Below, piece after piece: positions 15,252 to 24,435 of a stretch of 47,029 nt of DNA (position 1 is the stretch's first letter; every line of letters starts with the position of its first letter). This DNA comes from Pseudomonas agronomica (GTDB lineage: Bacteria > Pseudomonadota > Gammaproteobacteria > Pseudomonadales > Pseudomonadaceae), in contig NZ_JAOSHO010000005.1 of assembly GCF_025917275.1 (NCBI RefSeq), positions 1 to 47,029 of the forward strand, read 5' to 3'. The translations under genes were made by a program, and so were the position numbers. A model generated the notes under the pieces. It searched no databases. It was not told the DNA's origin and saw nothing but the letters and a program-made list of their open reading frames with translations.

Positions 15252-16487
15252 ATGCAAACTCAGCCAAGCACCCTTTCATCTATCCGCGTGGCAGGCTTCT
15301 GCCTGGCGATCGCCCTTTTTGAATGCCTCACCTATATGGCCAGCGACCTGGTCATGCCCGCCATGCTCATGGTCACCCAGGACCTCGATGCGTCCCCGGA
15401 CCAGATTCCCTACGCATTCAATTTGTATCTGCTGGGCGGCGTCCTGTTGCCGTGGTTGATCGGCCCTTTGTCGGATCGTCATGGCCGACGCCCCTTCATG
15501 CTCGTCGGCTGTGCCGGGTTCGTGCTGGCTTGCGTGGCGATCACCCAGGTCAGCAGCATGCACGGCTTCAATGGGCTTCGCCTGATCCAGGGAATGGGCC
15601 TGGGCTTCGTCATTGCAGTCAGCTATCCCGCCATCCAGGAAATATTCCCTGAATCCGCTGCCGTGAAAGTCATGGCCTTGCTCGGCAATCTCGCCCTGCT
15701 CTCGCCCCTGCTTGGGCCCTTGGCAGGCGGGCTGCTGTTGCAATGGTTGTCCTGGCGCGAATTGTTCATGTTGCTTGCCGGGCTCGGGCTGGTGAGCTGG
15801 CTGGCCTTGTGGTGGTTCATGCCTCGGACGATCCATGGAGTGCCCGCCCATGCTCAAGCCTCCAGTGTCGAAGCGTTCGACTTGCGTTCGCTGGTCCGGC
15901 GATACGGCGCCCTGCTCGGCCATGTGGGGTTCATGTCGGCCAGCGTCGCGCTGGGGCTGATGAGCCTGCCGCTGATTGCCTGGATCGGCCTGTCCCCCCT
16001 GTTGCTGATCCAGGGTCAGGGGCTGTCTCCCCTGGCGTACGGAATCTGGCAGGTTCCGGTTTTCTCAGCGGTCATCCTCGGCAACTTCATCCTCAACGCG
16101 CTGGTGGATCGGGTCGGTGTGCGCCGGGTGCTCCGTTACAGCCTGTGGCCCTTCTGTGCCGGTCTGATCGCGTTGATCGTCGCCAGCCCATTCACCCTTT
16201 CGCTGCCCGTGTTGGTCGGTGGCCTGTCGCTGTACGCCATCGGGCTCGGCATGGGCAATGCCGCGCTGTATCGGCTGGCCCTGTTCGCCAGCGATGACAG
16301 CAAAGGCCTGGTATCGGCGATGGTCGGGATGATTTCCATCGCAGTCATGAGTGCAGCGGGCTCGCTGCTGGCCCTGCTGGGCGCCGGAGCGAGCCTGGAA
16401 TCCTTCGCGCTGATGGTCGGCATCGCCGGTCTTGGCTGCCTGCTTGCCTTGCGCCTCTTCGCCTCGCGGCCAACCGCCCAAGTCTGA
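15252..16487 (+). CDS. MFS drug/H+ antiporter, MdfA-like
   Basis: A 411-residue, twelve-helix major facilitator. Helix 1 carries ALFECLTYMASDLVMPAML, in which Glu24 and Asp32 align with the MdfA acidic residues Glu26 and Asp34 that bind cationic substrate and proton. Motif A is GPLSDRHGRRP, motif B RLIQGMGLGF, and motif C-like glycines are present in helix 5 (LLGPLAGGLLL). MdfA proteins export many drugs. As first gene of an operon with acid-activating enzymes (25 bp to the next), it probably exports that pathway's product and gives self-protection; this is inference. The start is an ATG with TGGGAA close upstream. Confidence 0.88.
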   Translation: MQTQPSTLSSIRVAGFCLAIALFECLTYMASDLVMPAMLMVTQDLDASPDQIPYAFNLYLLGGVLLPWLIGPLSDRHGRRPFMLVGCAGFVLACVAITQVSSMHGFNGLRLIQGMGLGFVIAVSYPAIQEIFPESAAVKVMALLGNLALLSPLLGPLAGGLLLQWLSWRELFMLLAGLGLVSWLALWWFMPRTIHGVPAHAQASSVEAFDLRSLVRRYGALLGHVGFMSASVALGLMSLPLIAWIGLSPLLLIQGQGLSPLAYGIWQVPVFSAVILGNFILNALVDRVGVRRVLRYSLWPFCAGLIALIVASPFTLSLPVLVGGLSLYAIGLGMGNAALYRLALFASDDSKGLVSAMVGMISIAVMSAAGSLLALLGAGASLESFALMVGIAGLGCLLALRLFASRPTAQV

Positions 16488-16512
16488 ATTCGCTGCTTCA
16501 GAGGAACATCCG

Positions 16513-17640
16513 ATGATTCATTTCCCACACGCCGATGCCCTGTGTGCATTACCCCATCCGTATGCCCTCGATTCGGTTCCCACGGGACTGTTCGACAAAG
16601 CCATGGCTGAGATCAGCCTGTTTCACAGCCATCACACGCCGGGTTATGAACACTGGCTCAATGCCAACGGGCTCACGGTCGATGACCTCGAACACTTGAC
16701 CGACTGGTCGCGCCTGCCACCGATCTACGCCAGCTACTTCAAACAGAGGATGCTGCTCAGCCCCACCGCCGAAGACGCACTGGAGCTGACTTCCTCGGGC
16801 ACCAGCGGCCAGAAAAGTCGCATGCGCTATGACGAGCGCAGCATGGCCGCAGCCCAAGGCATGGTCGCCAACATCTTCGAACATTACGGCTGGTCCACGC
16901 CGGACGCGCCATGCAATTACCTGCTGTTCAGTCATGAGCCCGAAGCGGCCAATCGGCTCGGCACCGCCTATACGGATCAGTTCCTGTGCCGCTTCGCCCC
17001 GACCAACCGCGTTGCCTACGCGTTGCGACGCACCGGAAAAAGCCATGAATTCGACGTGTTCGGCGTTATCAGAGCCCTGCAATCATTCGCCGAAGAAGGA
17101 TTGCCTGTGCGGATTTTCGGCTTCCCGGCGCTGCTCTGGCACGTCCTCGAACGGATGCGTGAAACCGGCATGCAGGACCTCAGGCTCGCGCCCGGCTCGC
17201 TGGTCTTCCTGGGCGGCGGCTGGAAGAAACAGGCAGCCGAAGAGATGCCTCGTCAACAGGTCTATGCACGCATTACCCGCCAATTGGGTATCGAGCCCCG
17301 ACGATGCCGCGACGGTTACGGTGCAGTCGAACACGCGGTGCCCTATATCGAATGCGCCCACCATCGATTCCATGTGCCGGTCTATTCGAAAGTCTTCGTG
17401 CGTCACCCTTCGGATTTCAGCGTCCAGCCGTTTGGCGAACCAGGGCTGCTGTCGTTCGTCTCGCCCTACATCTCGTCAAGTCCCGCCCACGCCGTGGTGA
17501 TGAGCGATCTGGCGACCCTGCACCCGGCCAACTGCGAGTGCGGCCTGGAAACCCAATGGTTCGAGCTGCATGGCCGGGCCGGCACCCGTGCGAGCCGAAG
17601 CTGCGCCATGGCCGCTGCCGAAATGATCAAGGAAAACTGA
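16513..17640 (+). CDS. LuxE-type acyl-protein synthetase
   Basis: A 375-residue member of the LuxE family, which adenylates a fatty acid with ATP and then carries the acyl group on its own cysteine before passing it to LuxC. The adenylate-forming motif SSGTSGQKS is at residues 94-102. The acyl-accepting cysteine of LuxE lies near the C-terminus; here Cys364 in SCAMAAAEM is in that place. CECG at about 341-344 resembles the CxCG of PaaK-like enzymes. The frame is open upstream, but GAGGAA before the ATG at 16513 sets the start. It is one base from the next gene, so translation is coupled. The true acid substrate is unknown. LuxD is absent. Confidence 0.85.
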   Translation: MIHFPHADALCALPHPYALDSVPTGLFDKAMAEISLFHSHHTPGYEHWLNANGLTVDDLEHLTDWSRLPPIYASYFKQRMLLSPTAEDALELTSSGTSGQKSRMRYDERSMAAAQGMVANIFEHYGWSTPDAPCNYLLFSHEPEAANRLGTAYTDQFLCRFAPTNRVAYALRRTGKSHEFDVFGVIRALQSFAEEGLPVRIFGFPALLWHVLERMRETGMQDLRLAPGSLVFLGGGWKKQAAEEMPRQQVYARITRQLGIEPRRCRDGYGAVEHAVPYIECAHHRFHVPVYSKVFVRHPSDFSVQPFGEPGLLSFVSPYISSSPAHAVVMSDLATLHPANCECGLETQWFELHGRAGTRASRSCAMAAAEMIKEN

Positions 17641-17641
17641 T

Positions 17642-20077
17642 ATGTACCTCATCAACGGTCGATTGACCGCCGAGCTGACACTCGACGCCGCGCTCGAGCG
17701 CTTGCAAGCCCAACTCCCCGCCCTGCTGGAAGCCCCGCCTCGCAGCGAAGAGGTGCTGGACTGTGCAGAGGCGTTCGTACAATGGCTGCACACGGCAGCC
17801 GCGGGGCCACTGCTCGACGAGGATCAGCGCCAGGCCCTGGTTGCCTTCTGCGGACGGCGCCCGCTAGAGCTCAAACTGGAGCGAGAATTGGGCGCCGACG
17901 CGCGCTCGCTACGGCGCATCGATTACTGCGACGGCCCCTTCGAAAGCTGGCAGCCCCTGGGCCTGGTGGTGCACGTGACGCCGGGCAACTCACCCTTGCT
18001 GGGCTTCTGCGCAGCGCTGGAAGGCCTGTTGGCGGGCAACGTGAACTGGTTGCGCCCCAGCACCCGTGATGGCGACCTTACGGCGCGGCTGCTGGCAGCA
18101 TTCGTCGGGTGCGATGCGAGCGGGCGATTGCGCGATTATCTGGCGGTATTGCCCGTCCCCTCCCGGGAGGTCGGCCGTATCTTCGCACTGGCCCAGGGCG
18201 TCAGCGCATGGGGCGGTGAAACAGCCCTGAAGGCGCTGCGCGAACAGATACCAAGCGGCTGCCGCTGGATTGACTGGGGTCACCGGATCAGCTTCGCCTA
18301 CATCACGCCGTTCGCTGCAACAACGCAGAGCCTGGACGCCCTGGTTGATGAAGTCTGCCGCCTCGATCAACAAGCCTGTTCCAGCCCGCAATGGCTGTTG
18401 GTGGACAGCGATGAGCCTGCGCAGCTACAGGCATTGGGCAGCGCCCTGGCAGACGCCTTCGCACGACGGACCGGGCACTGGCCCATTCTGGAAGCCACCG
18501 CCGCAGAAGCGTGCGAAATCACCACCCGAACGGCACTGGCCCGCCTGGATTACAGCTTCGCGAACGAAACCGGTCAGGTCTGGGCCGGTGAGGGCTGGCG
18601 CATCCTCTGGGAACACCATCGCGACCTGCAACCCTCTCCGCTGTTTCGGACATTGCTGCTACGGCCAGTGCCCGAAGCGCTGCTCGCTGAAACCTTGCTG
18701 CCATGGCGCAATGTGCTGCAGAGCTGCGCCCTCGTCTGTGAGCCAGAGCGAGCACCTGCGTTGGCGCGCCGCCTGATAAGCGCCGGCGTGTCCCGAATCA
18801 CCTCCACGGCCGAGATCCAGCAGGGCTATGACGGCGAGCCCCACGACGGGGTCTATGGATTGCAGCGATTGAGTCGTCGGGTATCGGTCGGCCTTGAAGC
18901 CCATGCAGCGAGTCACCGTGTCACGCTGGATGCGCCTGCGGCAGCTTTATCGCCAGACGCCGGCACGCCGATCATGGACAAGGCCGCGTTCCTCGCCCTG
19001 CCCCCGGCCCCTGAAGCGCAACTGTTCTTCCGCTCGGGCGGCAGCAGCGGCGCCCCTGTGCTGTCGCCCTACACCTACCGCGATTTCGATCGCCATATGC
19101 GCGCCGCCGCCGACGGGCTGCGCGCGGCGGGCCTTGACCCGGCACAGGATCGAGTCATGAACCTGTTCTACGGCGGCAGCCTGTACGGCGGATTCCTCAG
19201 TTTCAGCAAGATCCTGGAACAGATGAACGTCGTGCATTACCCCATGAGCGCCCCGCCGGACGATCACTTTGAGGAAATCGCAGCGCTGATCGTTGCCCAC
19301 CGGATCAACACGCTTGTCGGCATGCCGAGTACCTTGCATCGGCTGTTCTCTTCCCAGCGTGCGGCACTCCAGGACTACGGCGGCGTTCGAAAAATCCTGC
19401 TGGGCGGCGAGCACCTGGGGCAACACAGCCGCACGTTGTTCCAGCAGTGCGGCGTCACCTGCATTCGTTCGGCGATCTACGGCACCGTGGATGCAGGGCC
19501 GCTCGGCCATGCCTGCGTCAGCAGCGCTGACGGCGTGTTCCACCTCATGGATGGCATCCAGTCCCTGGAAATCGTCCATGTCGAACAAGACGCGCCCGTC
19601 GGTCCGGGGGAAACCGGTCGCCTGCTGTTCAGTTCCCGCATATGCCAGGCACGCCCGCTCCAGCGGTATGAGGTTGGCGATCTTGGACGCTGGCTATCCG
19701 GCCCGTGCGCGTGCGGCCTGGAGTCGCCGAGGTTCGAGCTGCGCGAACGTCACGACCGGCTGATACGCATTGCCACGGAATTCATCAATAGCCGCAAACT
19801 CGCCGAGCGGGCGCAAGCGGCCGTCCAGATCGTGCTCGACCATGAAAGCAGCGGTTGCGAGCGGTTGCTGATCCGCACCGATGGCGACCCCGACACGGTG
19901 CGACGCAACGTATTGGCAATCGCACCGCTACGCACGTCAGTCAATGCCACGCTGCTGGTCCTGGACGTCCAGCATTGCCCGGTCGAACGTTTCGAGCGCA
20001 ACAAACACAGCGGCAAGGTCCCGCTGGTGATCGACAGCAGAATGCCCGACCCGTCGATCTCGCCCCCCAATCAATAA
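17642..20077 (+). CDS. Fusion: LuxC-type acyl reductase + PaaK/ANL adenylation domain
   Basis: An 811-residue two-part enzyme. Residues 1 to about 440 are LuxC: an NAD(P)-binding region LGLVVHVTPGNSPLLGF near 105, and the catalytic Cys246 in LDQQACSSPQW. LuxC reduces an acyl-enzyme or acyl-CoA to the aldehyde. Residues about 450-811 are a phenylacetate-CoA-ligase-like adenylation domain with the ATP loop RSGGSSGAP (465-470), IYGTVDAG, YEVGDLGRW, CACG and a C-terminal KHSGK lysine motif. LuxC proteins normally end near 480 residues, so this is a true fusion in one frame with no internal start needed. The second half is paralogous to the next gene. It resembles carboxylic acid reductase logic without a carrier domain. 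Confidence 0.85.
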   Translation: MYLINGRLTAELTLDAALERLQAQLPALLEAPPRSEEVLDCAEAFVQWLHTAAAGPLLDEDQRQALVAFCGRRPLELKLERELGADARSLRRIDYCDGPFESWQPLGLVVHVTPGNSPLLGFCAALEGLLAGNVNWLRPSTRDGDLTARLLAAFVGCDASGRLRDYLAVLPVPSREVGRIFALAQGVSAWGGETALKALREQIPSGCRWIDWGHRISFAYITPFAATTQSLDALVDEVCRLDQQACSSPQWLLVDSDEPAQLQALGSALADAFARRTGHWPILEATAAEACEITTRTALARLDYSFANETGQVWAGEGWRILWEHHRDLQPSPLFRTLLLRPVPEALLAETLLPWRNVLQSCALVCEPERAPALARRLISAGVSRITSTAEIQQGYDGEPHDGVYGLQRLSRRVSVGLEAHAASHRVTLDAPAAALSPDAGTPIMDKAAFLALPPAPEAQLFFRSGGSSGAPVLSPYTYRDFDRHMRAAADGLRAAGLDPAQDRVMNLFYGGSLYGGFLSFSKILEQMNVVHYPMSAPPDDHFEEIAALIVAHRINTLVGMPSTLHRLFSSQRAALQDYGGVRKILLGGEHLGQHSRTLFQQCGVTCIRSAIYGTVDAGPLGHACVSSADGVFHLMDGIQSLEIVHVEQDAPVGPGETGRLLFSSRICQARPLQRYEVGDLGRWLSGPCACGLESPRFELRERHDRLIRIATEFINSRKLAERAQAAVQIVLDHESSGCERLLIRTDGDPDTVRRNVLAIAPLRTSVNATLLVLDVQHCPVERFERNKHSGKVPLVIDSRMPDPSISPPNQ

Positions 20078-20106
20078 GCCGACCTTAAAGCCTTGAGAAA
20101 ATCCTG

Positions 20107-21381
20107 ATGAGCGCGTCTTTACCCTACGAGCCATGGCTCGACCATATCCGCACGCATTCGGCGTTCTATAACGCTCTACTGCGTCACCTACCCATGCAGG
20201 GTTGTGGGTTCAACCAATTGCCGATCGTCAATCTCGGCGAATATTGGAAAGGCAGTGACGATCTGGATACCTGGCCAGTGCTGACCGATCGCGTGAAGGA
20301 CGCACTGGTTTTCAAGACCGGGGGTACGACCAGCCAAGGCAAGCTGTCGGTGTACACCCACGCAGAATGGCAACTGATGCTCGATTGTTTTGGCCAGAGC
20401 CTGTCTGCCCAACTGACTGCTGGGGATCGCATCGCCAATCTGTTTTTTTCCGGCGACCTCTACGCCAGCTTCCTGTTTATCCACGGCGCCCTGTGCAGCG
20501 TCGACGTTGCGATCACCGAGTTTCCTTTCACCGGCTCGGTGGAACTTGATGTGCTGGCCGAGGCCGTGACCGCGCACCGCATCAACGTGCTGGTAGGTGT
20601 TCCTGCGCATTTGCTGGCCTTCGCCAGCCATCTCATCGCACAAGGCCGCGCGCTGCCGCAGATCACCACCGTCCTGTTCGGTGGCGAGAACCTCTTTGAA
20701 AGCCAAATGCCGACATTGAAGCGCGTCCTCCCCAATGCGCGCTTCGCGTCCATCGGCTACGCCAGCGTCGACGCCGGCCTGGTGGGCGCCAGCACGCTTG
20801 ATTGCGGCTTGGGCGAGCACCGGGTGTTCGACCACCAGACACGCGTGGAGATTATCGACGACCTGAGTGGCAAGGTGATCGAGGCGTGCGGCCAAACGGG
20901 GAACCTGGTGGTGACGAACCTCACCCGAAGCCTGATGCCAATCATCAAATATCCGGTGGGAGACCGCGCCAGCTGGTGCGAACCTGCCGGCACGCCCCAG
21001 CGCAAGTTCGCCCTCCGGGGGCGCAGCGCAGAAAGCCGTCGCGTGCGCGTTGGCGTGCTGTCGCTGTTTCCCGAAGAGATCAGCGACATCACGCGGCGCG
21101 TGGCCGGTGGTTCGCAATGGCAACTGATCATCGAGCACACACAGGGCGATGACCGCTTGCTACTCAAGTGGGTAGCCGACGCACACGCAAACGCAGGCCA
21201 GACTCGCTCGCATGCATTGAAAGCCGCGCTGATCGAGCAATATCCAGGCCTCGAACGACTCCATGTCGACGTGCAGATCTGCCACACGAAGGCGCTGGAC
21301 CGCCATCCCCGTTCCGGCAAGCATCTGTCGATCATCGATCGTCGGGTGTACGGTCCGAAGGCAACGGGGGACGCAGTATGA
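20107..21381 (+). CDS. PaaK-like adenylate-forming enzyme
   Basis: A 424-residue ANL-superfamily enzyme of the phenylacetate-CoA ligase/CapK type. The ATP loop KTGGTTSQGK is at residues 70-79. HRINVLVGVPAHLL, TTVLFGGENL and IGYASVDAGLVG follow in the order expected, then YPVGDRASW and the C-terminal catalytic-lysine region HPRSGKHLSIIDRR. The same landmarks occur in the C-terminal half of the preceding protein, so the two arose by duplication. It should activate a carboxylic acid as acyl-AMP; whether CoA, an amine or a protein is the acceptor cannot be told. It lies 29 bp after the previous gene and overlaps the next by 4 bp. Confidence 0.82.
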   Translation: MSASLPYEPWLDHIRTHSAFYNALLRHLPMQGCGFNQLPIVNLGEYWKGSDDLDTWPVLTDRVKDALVFKTGGTTSQGKLSVYTHAEWQLMLDCFGQSLSAQLTAGDRIANLFFSGDLYASFLFIHGALCSVDVAITEFPFTGSVELDVLAEAVTAHRINVLVGVPAHLLAFASHLIAQGRALPQITTVLFGGENLFESQMPTLKRVLPNARFASIGYASVDAGLVGASTLDCGLGEHRVFDHQTRVEIIDDLSGKVIEACGQTGNLVVTNLTRSLMPIIKYPVGDRASWCEPAGTPQRKFALRGRSAESRRVRVGVLSLFPEEISDITRRVAGGSQWQLIIEHTQGDDRLLLKWVADAHANAGQTRSHALKAALIEQYPGLERLHVDVQICHTKALDRHPRSGKHLSIIDRRVYGPKATGDAV

Positions 21382-22322
21382 GCAATCTGCTCATCCGACC
21401 GTTCCAGCCAGCGGACAGTGTCAGCACCTGCGAGCTGTTCCGCCGGGTATATGGCGATCACTACGTTTCCCCTGACGTCTACATGCCGCAGATGATTTGC
21501 CAACATAATTTGCAGGAGCGCTGGCATTCGCTGGTCGCCGTGACAGGCGACCGCGTGGTCGGTCATGCCGCACTGTGCCGCCACGCCAAAGCCAGTCTGG
21601 ACGCGGAACTGGCGCTGGTTGCGGTGGACCCCGACCTGCAGGGCAGAAAAATTGCCTCGCGGCTGGGGCAACAATTGCTGGATGGCGCCCGGGCGCTCGG
21701 GCTCGCCCGGCTATCGATCAAACAGGTCACGAGCCATCCCTTCAGCCAACGATTGTCCCAACGGCTGGGATTTCATGACGTCGGCCTGCTACCCGATTTC
21801 GTGCCCTCGCCGTTCGCCACGGACCAGGCCGAAACCATTGTGATCGGCTGCCAACGGGTCAGCGGCGGCCTCCCACCGCTGCCGCGGCTCCAATGGCCAG
21901 CACCCTGCCAATGGCTGATGGAGCCGCTGGCATCACGGTTCGGGACCCGCCTCGACGAGGAACCTGCCGGGATACAACCGTTGCGGATCAGCCATCTACC
22001 CGGCCGAGTCGACATCGTGGCAGAACGGGTGGACGCCTGCCTCGTCGGGCAGTTGCAACGCCTGCCGCTCCATTGGCCATTGTCGGTACGGCTCGGCCTC
22101 GGTCGACACTTTGCCACGGACCATCGCCTGCTGATGACCGCCGGGTTCTTCTTCACCGGGATAATGCCCACCGACACCGCACAAGGTTGGCAGGCGCTGT
22201 TCCATCGCCTTGCAGAGCCGCGCCAGCTCCATCTGCAATCGGCCTCCATGCAACGCCTCCACGATGAATGGCAGGCCCACGCCCAAGCCTGGAAAACCAC
22301 GCAGGCCAGCTCGGCCGCCTGA
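21378..22322 (+). CDS. GNAT-family acyltransferase with C-terminal extension
   Basis: A 314-residue protein. Residues 1-155 are a GNAT domain: the acyl-CoA loop VDPDLQGRKIASRLG (the Q/R-x-x-G-x-G/A motif) near 75-90, then the HPFSQRLSQRLGF helix-strand near the end of the fold. Residues about 160-314 form an extra region rich in Leu/Pro/Trp without a match I recognise; it may be a second degenerate GNAT lobe. The ATG overlaps the previous stop (ATGA), so it belongs to the operon. I infer it moves an acyl group, perhaps one activated by its neighbours, to an amine or hydroxyl. Confidence 0.78.
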   Translation: MSNLLIRPFQPADSVSTCELFRRVYGDHYVSPDVYMPQMICQHNLQERWHSLVAVTGDRVVGHAALCRHAKASLDAELALVAVDPDLQGRKIASRLGQQLLDGARALGLARLSIKQVTSHPFSQRLSQRLGFHDVGLLPDFVPSPFATDQAETIVIGCQRVSGGLPPLPRLQWPAPCQWLMEPLASRFGTRLDEEPAGIQPLRISHLPGRVDIVAERVDACLVGQLQRLPLHWPLSVRLGLGRHFATDHRLLMTAGFFFTGIMPTDTAQGWQALFHRLAEPRQLHLQSASMQRLHDEWQAHAQAWKTTQASSAA

Positions 22323-22341
22323 CGTCACGTCCCCTCCCCAC

Positions 22342-22368
22342 TCAAGCTATCGGCATGGAAGCCGATAC
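22342..22368 (+). promoter_or_regulatory. FliA (sigma-28) promoter for the chemoreceptor gene
   Basis: TCAAGCTA (22342-22349), 11 nt, GCCGATAC (22361-22368). The flagellar sigma-28 consensus is TAAAGTTT-N11-GCCGATAA, and TCAAG is a common Pseudomonas variant. Spacing is exact and the start codon is 60 bp downstream. The same bases also form a small hairpin (TATCGGC with GCCGATA). Confidence 0.82.
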
Positions 22369-22427
22369 AACCTGGTACGCCCATACCAACTGTTTCTGAA
22401 AGACGCCCTCGTGCAAGGAACACCCAC

Positions 22428-24419
22428 ATGCCCTCATTGCGCACCATTCAGGCCCGCTACACGCTGTTCCTGGTTCTGTTCATCCTGGTGTTGTCCATCC
22501 TCACCGTTGTTGGCATCAGCTACCTGGTCGCACCCAAGCTGCGCCATACCGAGGAGCAAGTGGCACTGAACCGCATTGCCGAAGTCGCCGAGCAGATCCA
22601 GGGCGAACTGAACAAAGTCCAAGCCCAACAACGCAGCATCACCCAGACCATTCCATTGCTCGACAGCGACGCCATCGACAAGGTATTGCCAGGTCTGGTG
22701 GACCAATACGGCGAGCTGAAAGTGTTTGGCGGCGGGATCTGGCCGTTGCCCAACCAACGGGCGGAAGGTCGTAGCAAATTCAGCACATTCTGGCACCGCG
22801 ACGCCTCCGGCAAACTGATCGTCAACACGTTCTGGAACAGCGACGCCGCGCCCAATTATTACGAGCAACCCTGGCACAAGGGCGGCATGGCCACGCCACC
22901 CGGCAAATGCGCCTGGGCTGCCGCCTATAAGGACGACGCCAGCGCCGAGCCGCGCACCAACTGCGCGATGGCGATCCAGAAGAACGGCGCGCCTTATGGC
23001 GTTTCCACCATCGACGTCACCCTGGGCTTCTTCAACGACCTGATTGCCCGCAAGGAAGCCGAACTGAGCGCCGAGATGCTGATCGTCGAAGGCGACGGCA
23101 AGATCATCAGCAACAGCTCGCGGATCAGCGGCCCGATCGTGCTCAAGAACATCAGCGAGCTGGCGGCGACCTCACCGTTTGCGGCCCAGGTCAAGGCTGG
23201 CCTGGCCAACCGTGACCAACTTCAGCGTATCGAATTCGACAACAAGGGCGAAGCCAGCACGTTCTTCATGCGACCCATCGAAGGCTCGCCCTGGTTTCTC
23301 GCCACCGCACTGCCGACCCGCCTGATCACCGCTCAGCGTGATGACGTATTGAACACGCTGAGCCTGCTGCAGATTCCCATGGTGATCCTGCTGGTGCTGA
23401 TGCAGCTTTATGCGATCCGGCAACTGACTAACCGCATGAAGATCCTCAAGGGCAACATCGATGCGCTGTCCACCGGCGACGCCGACCTGACCCGCCGCAT
23501 CACCATCCGTGCCGAAGACGAACTGGGCGCCATCGGTCACTCGGTCAACAAGTTCATCGCCTACCTGCAAGACATGATCGGCGAAGTCACCCAGGCCACC
23601 GGCGCCATGGCCTCGAGCCTGGACAACCTGCAGCAGACATCGGCCCACACCAGTGAAATCCTCATGCGTCACGCCTCGGAAACCGACCAGACCGTGACGG
23701 CGATCACCGAGATGAGCTCCACGGCTGAAAGCGTCGCGCAAAACGCGGCGGAGACGGCAGCCTTCACCCAGCGGGCCAACGAGCACGCCGATCGTTCTCG
23801 CGTAGTGGTCGGCGAAGCGTCCAACAGCGTCGTGGCGCTGATCGATGAAGTCGCCAGCGCCACGCGCAAAGTCGAGAACATGCAGCAGGATGCACAACGC
23901 ATCACCGAGATCCTCGGCGTGATTGGCGCCATCGCCGGGCAAACCAACTTGCTGGCCCTCAACGCCGCCATCGAAGCCGCTCGGGCCGGTGAACAGGGCC
24001 GTGGCTTCGCGGTGGTCGCCGACGAAGTCCGCGCCCTCGCCGCCCGCACCCAGGCCAGCACCTCGGAAATCAACGAAATGCTGACGCGCCTGACCCAGGG
24101 CGTCAGCTCCTCCGTGTCGGCCATGGAAAACACCCAGGCCAGTTGCCAATCGGCCGCCGACGCCACGTCCCGGGTGAACTCGGGCCTGGACGAAATGGCC
24201 GGCTCGGTCAGCCAGATCAACAGCCTCAGCACGCAGATCGCCACCGCCGCCGAGCAACAAAGCGCGGTGACCGAGGAGATCAACCGCAGCATGGTGCAGA
24301 TTCGTCACATGGTGGAGGAACTGGTGGAAAGCGGCTTGGCCAGTGAGCGCAATACCCGGCAGTTGCTGGAGGCCAATGGCCGGGTGAATGCAATCATGGG
24401 GCGGTTCAAGGTTCGCTGA
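22428..24419 (+). CDS. Methyl-accepting chemotaxis protein with dCache sensor
   Basis: A 663-residue chemoreceptor. A membrane helix lies at about 10-32 and a periplasmic dCache-type ligand domain at about 35-295, with a distinctive [10 protein letters not shown]...[10 protein letters not shown]...PRTNCAM patch. A second helix ([18 protein letters not shown]) is near 315-333, HAMP at about 335-385, and a long cytoplasmic coiled-coil follows. The signalling tip ([20 protein letters not shown]) is near residues 497-520. There is no C-terminal CheR-binding pentapeptide. The ligand patch brings to mind the McpU/TlpQ polyamine/histamine receptors, but I hold that loosely. AAGGAA precedes the ATG, and a FliA promoter lies upstream, so it is expressed with late flagellar genes. 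Confidence 0.93.
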   Translation: MPSLRTIQARYTLFLVLFILVLSILTVVGISYLVAPKLRHTEEQVALNRIAEVAEQIQGELNKVQAQQRSITQTIPLLDSDAIDKVLPGLVDQYGELKVFGGGIWPLPNQRAEGRSKFSTFWHRDASGKLIVNTFWNSDAAPNYYEQPWHKGGMATPPGKCAWAAAYKDDASAEPRTNCAMAIQKNGAPYGVSTIDVTLGFFNDLIARKEAELSAEMLIVEGDGKIISNSSRISGPIVLKNISELAATSPFAAQVKAGLANRDQLQRIEFDNKGEASTFFMRPIEGSPWFLATALPTRLITAQRDDVLNTLSLLQIPMVILLVLMQLYAIRQLTNRMKILKGNIDALSTGDADLTRRITIRAEDELGAIGHSVNKFIAYLQDMIGEVTQATGAMASSLDNLQQTSAHTSEILMRHASETDQTVTAITEMSSTAESVAQNAAETAAFTQRANEHADRSRVVVGEASNSVVALIDEVASATRKVENMQQDAQRITEILGVIGAIAGQTNLLALNAAIEAARAGEQGRGFAVVADEVRALAARTQASTSEINEMLTRLTQGVSSSVSAMENTQASCQSAADATSRVNSGLDEMAGSVSQINSLSTQIATAAEQQSAVTEEINRSMVQIRHMVEELVESGLASERNTRQLLEANGRVNAIMGRFKVR

Positions 24420-24435
24420 TCCCCTCCAGACAAAT

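Noticed and set aside
15070..15279. A 69-codon gene on the minus strand upstream of the MFS gene
   Set aside because: It overlaps the MFS start and its control region, has no ribosome site and shows no family features.
16513..22322. A bioluminescence (lux) operon
   Set aside because: LuxC- and LuxE-like parts are present, but LuxA, LuxB and LuxD are not, and PaaK-like, GNAT and exporter genes take their place.
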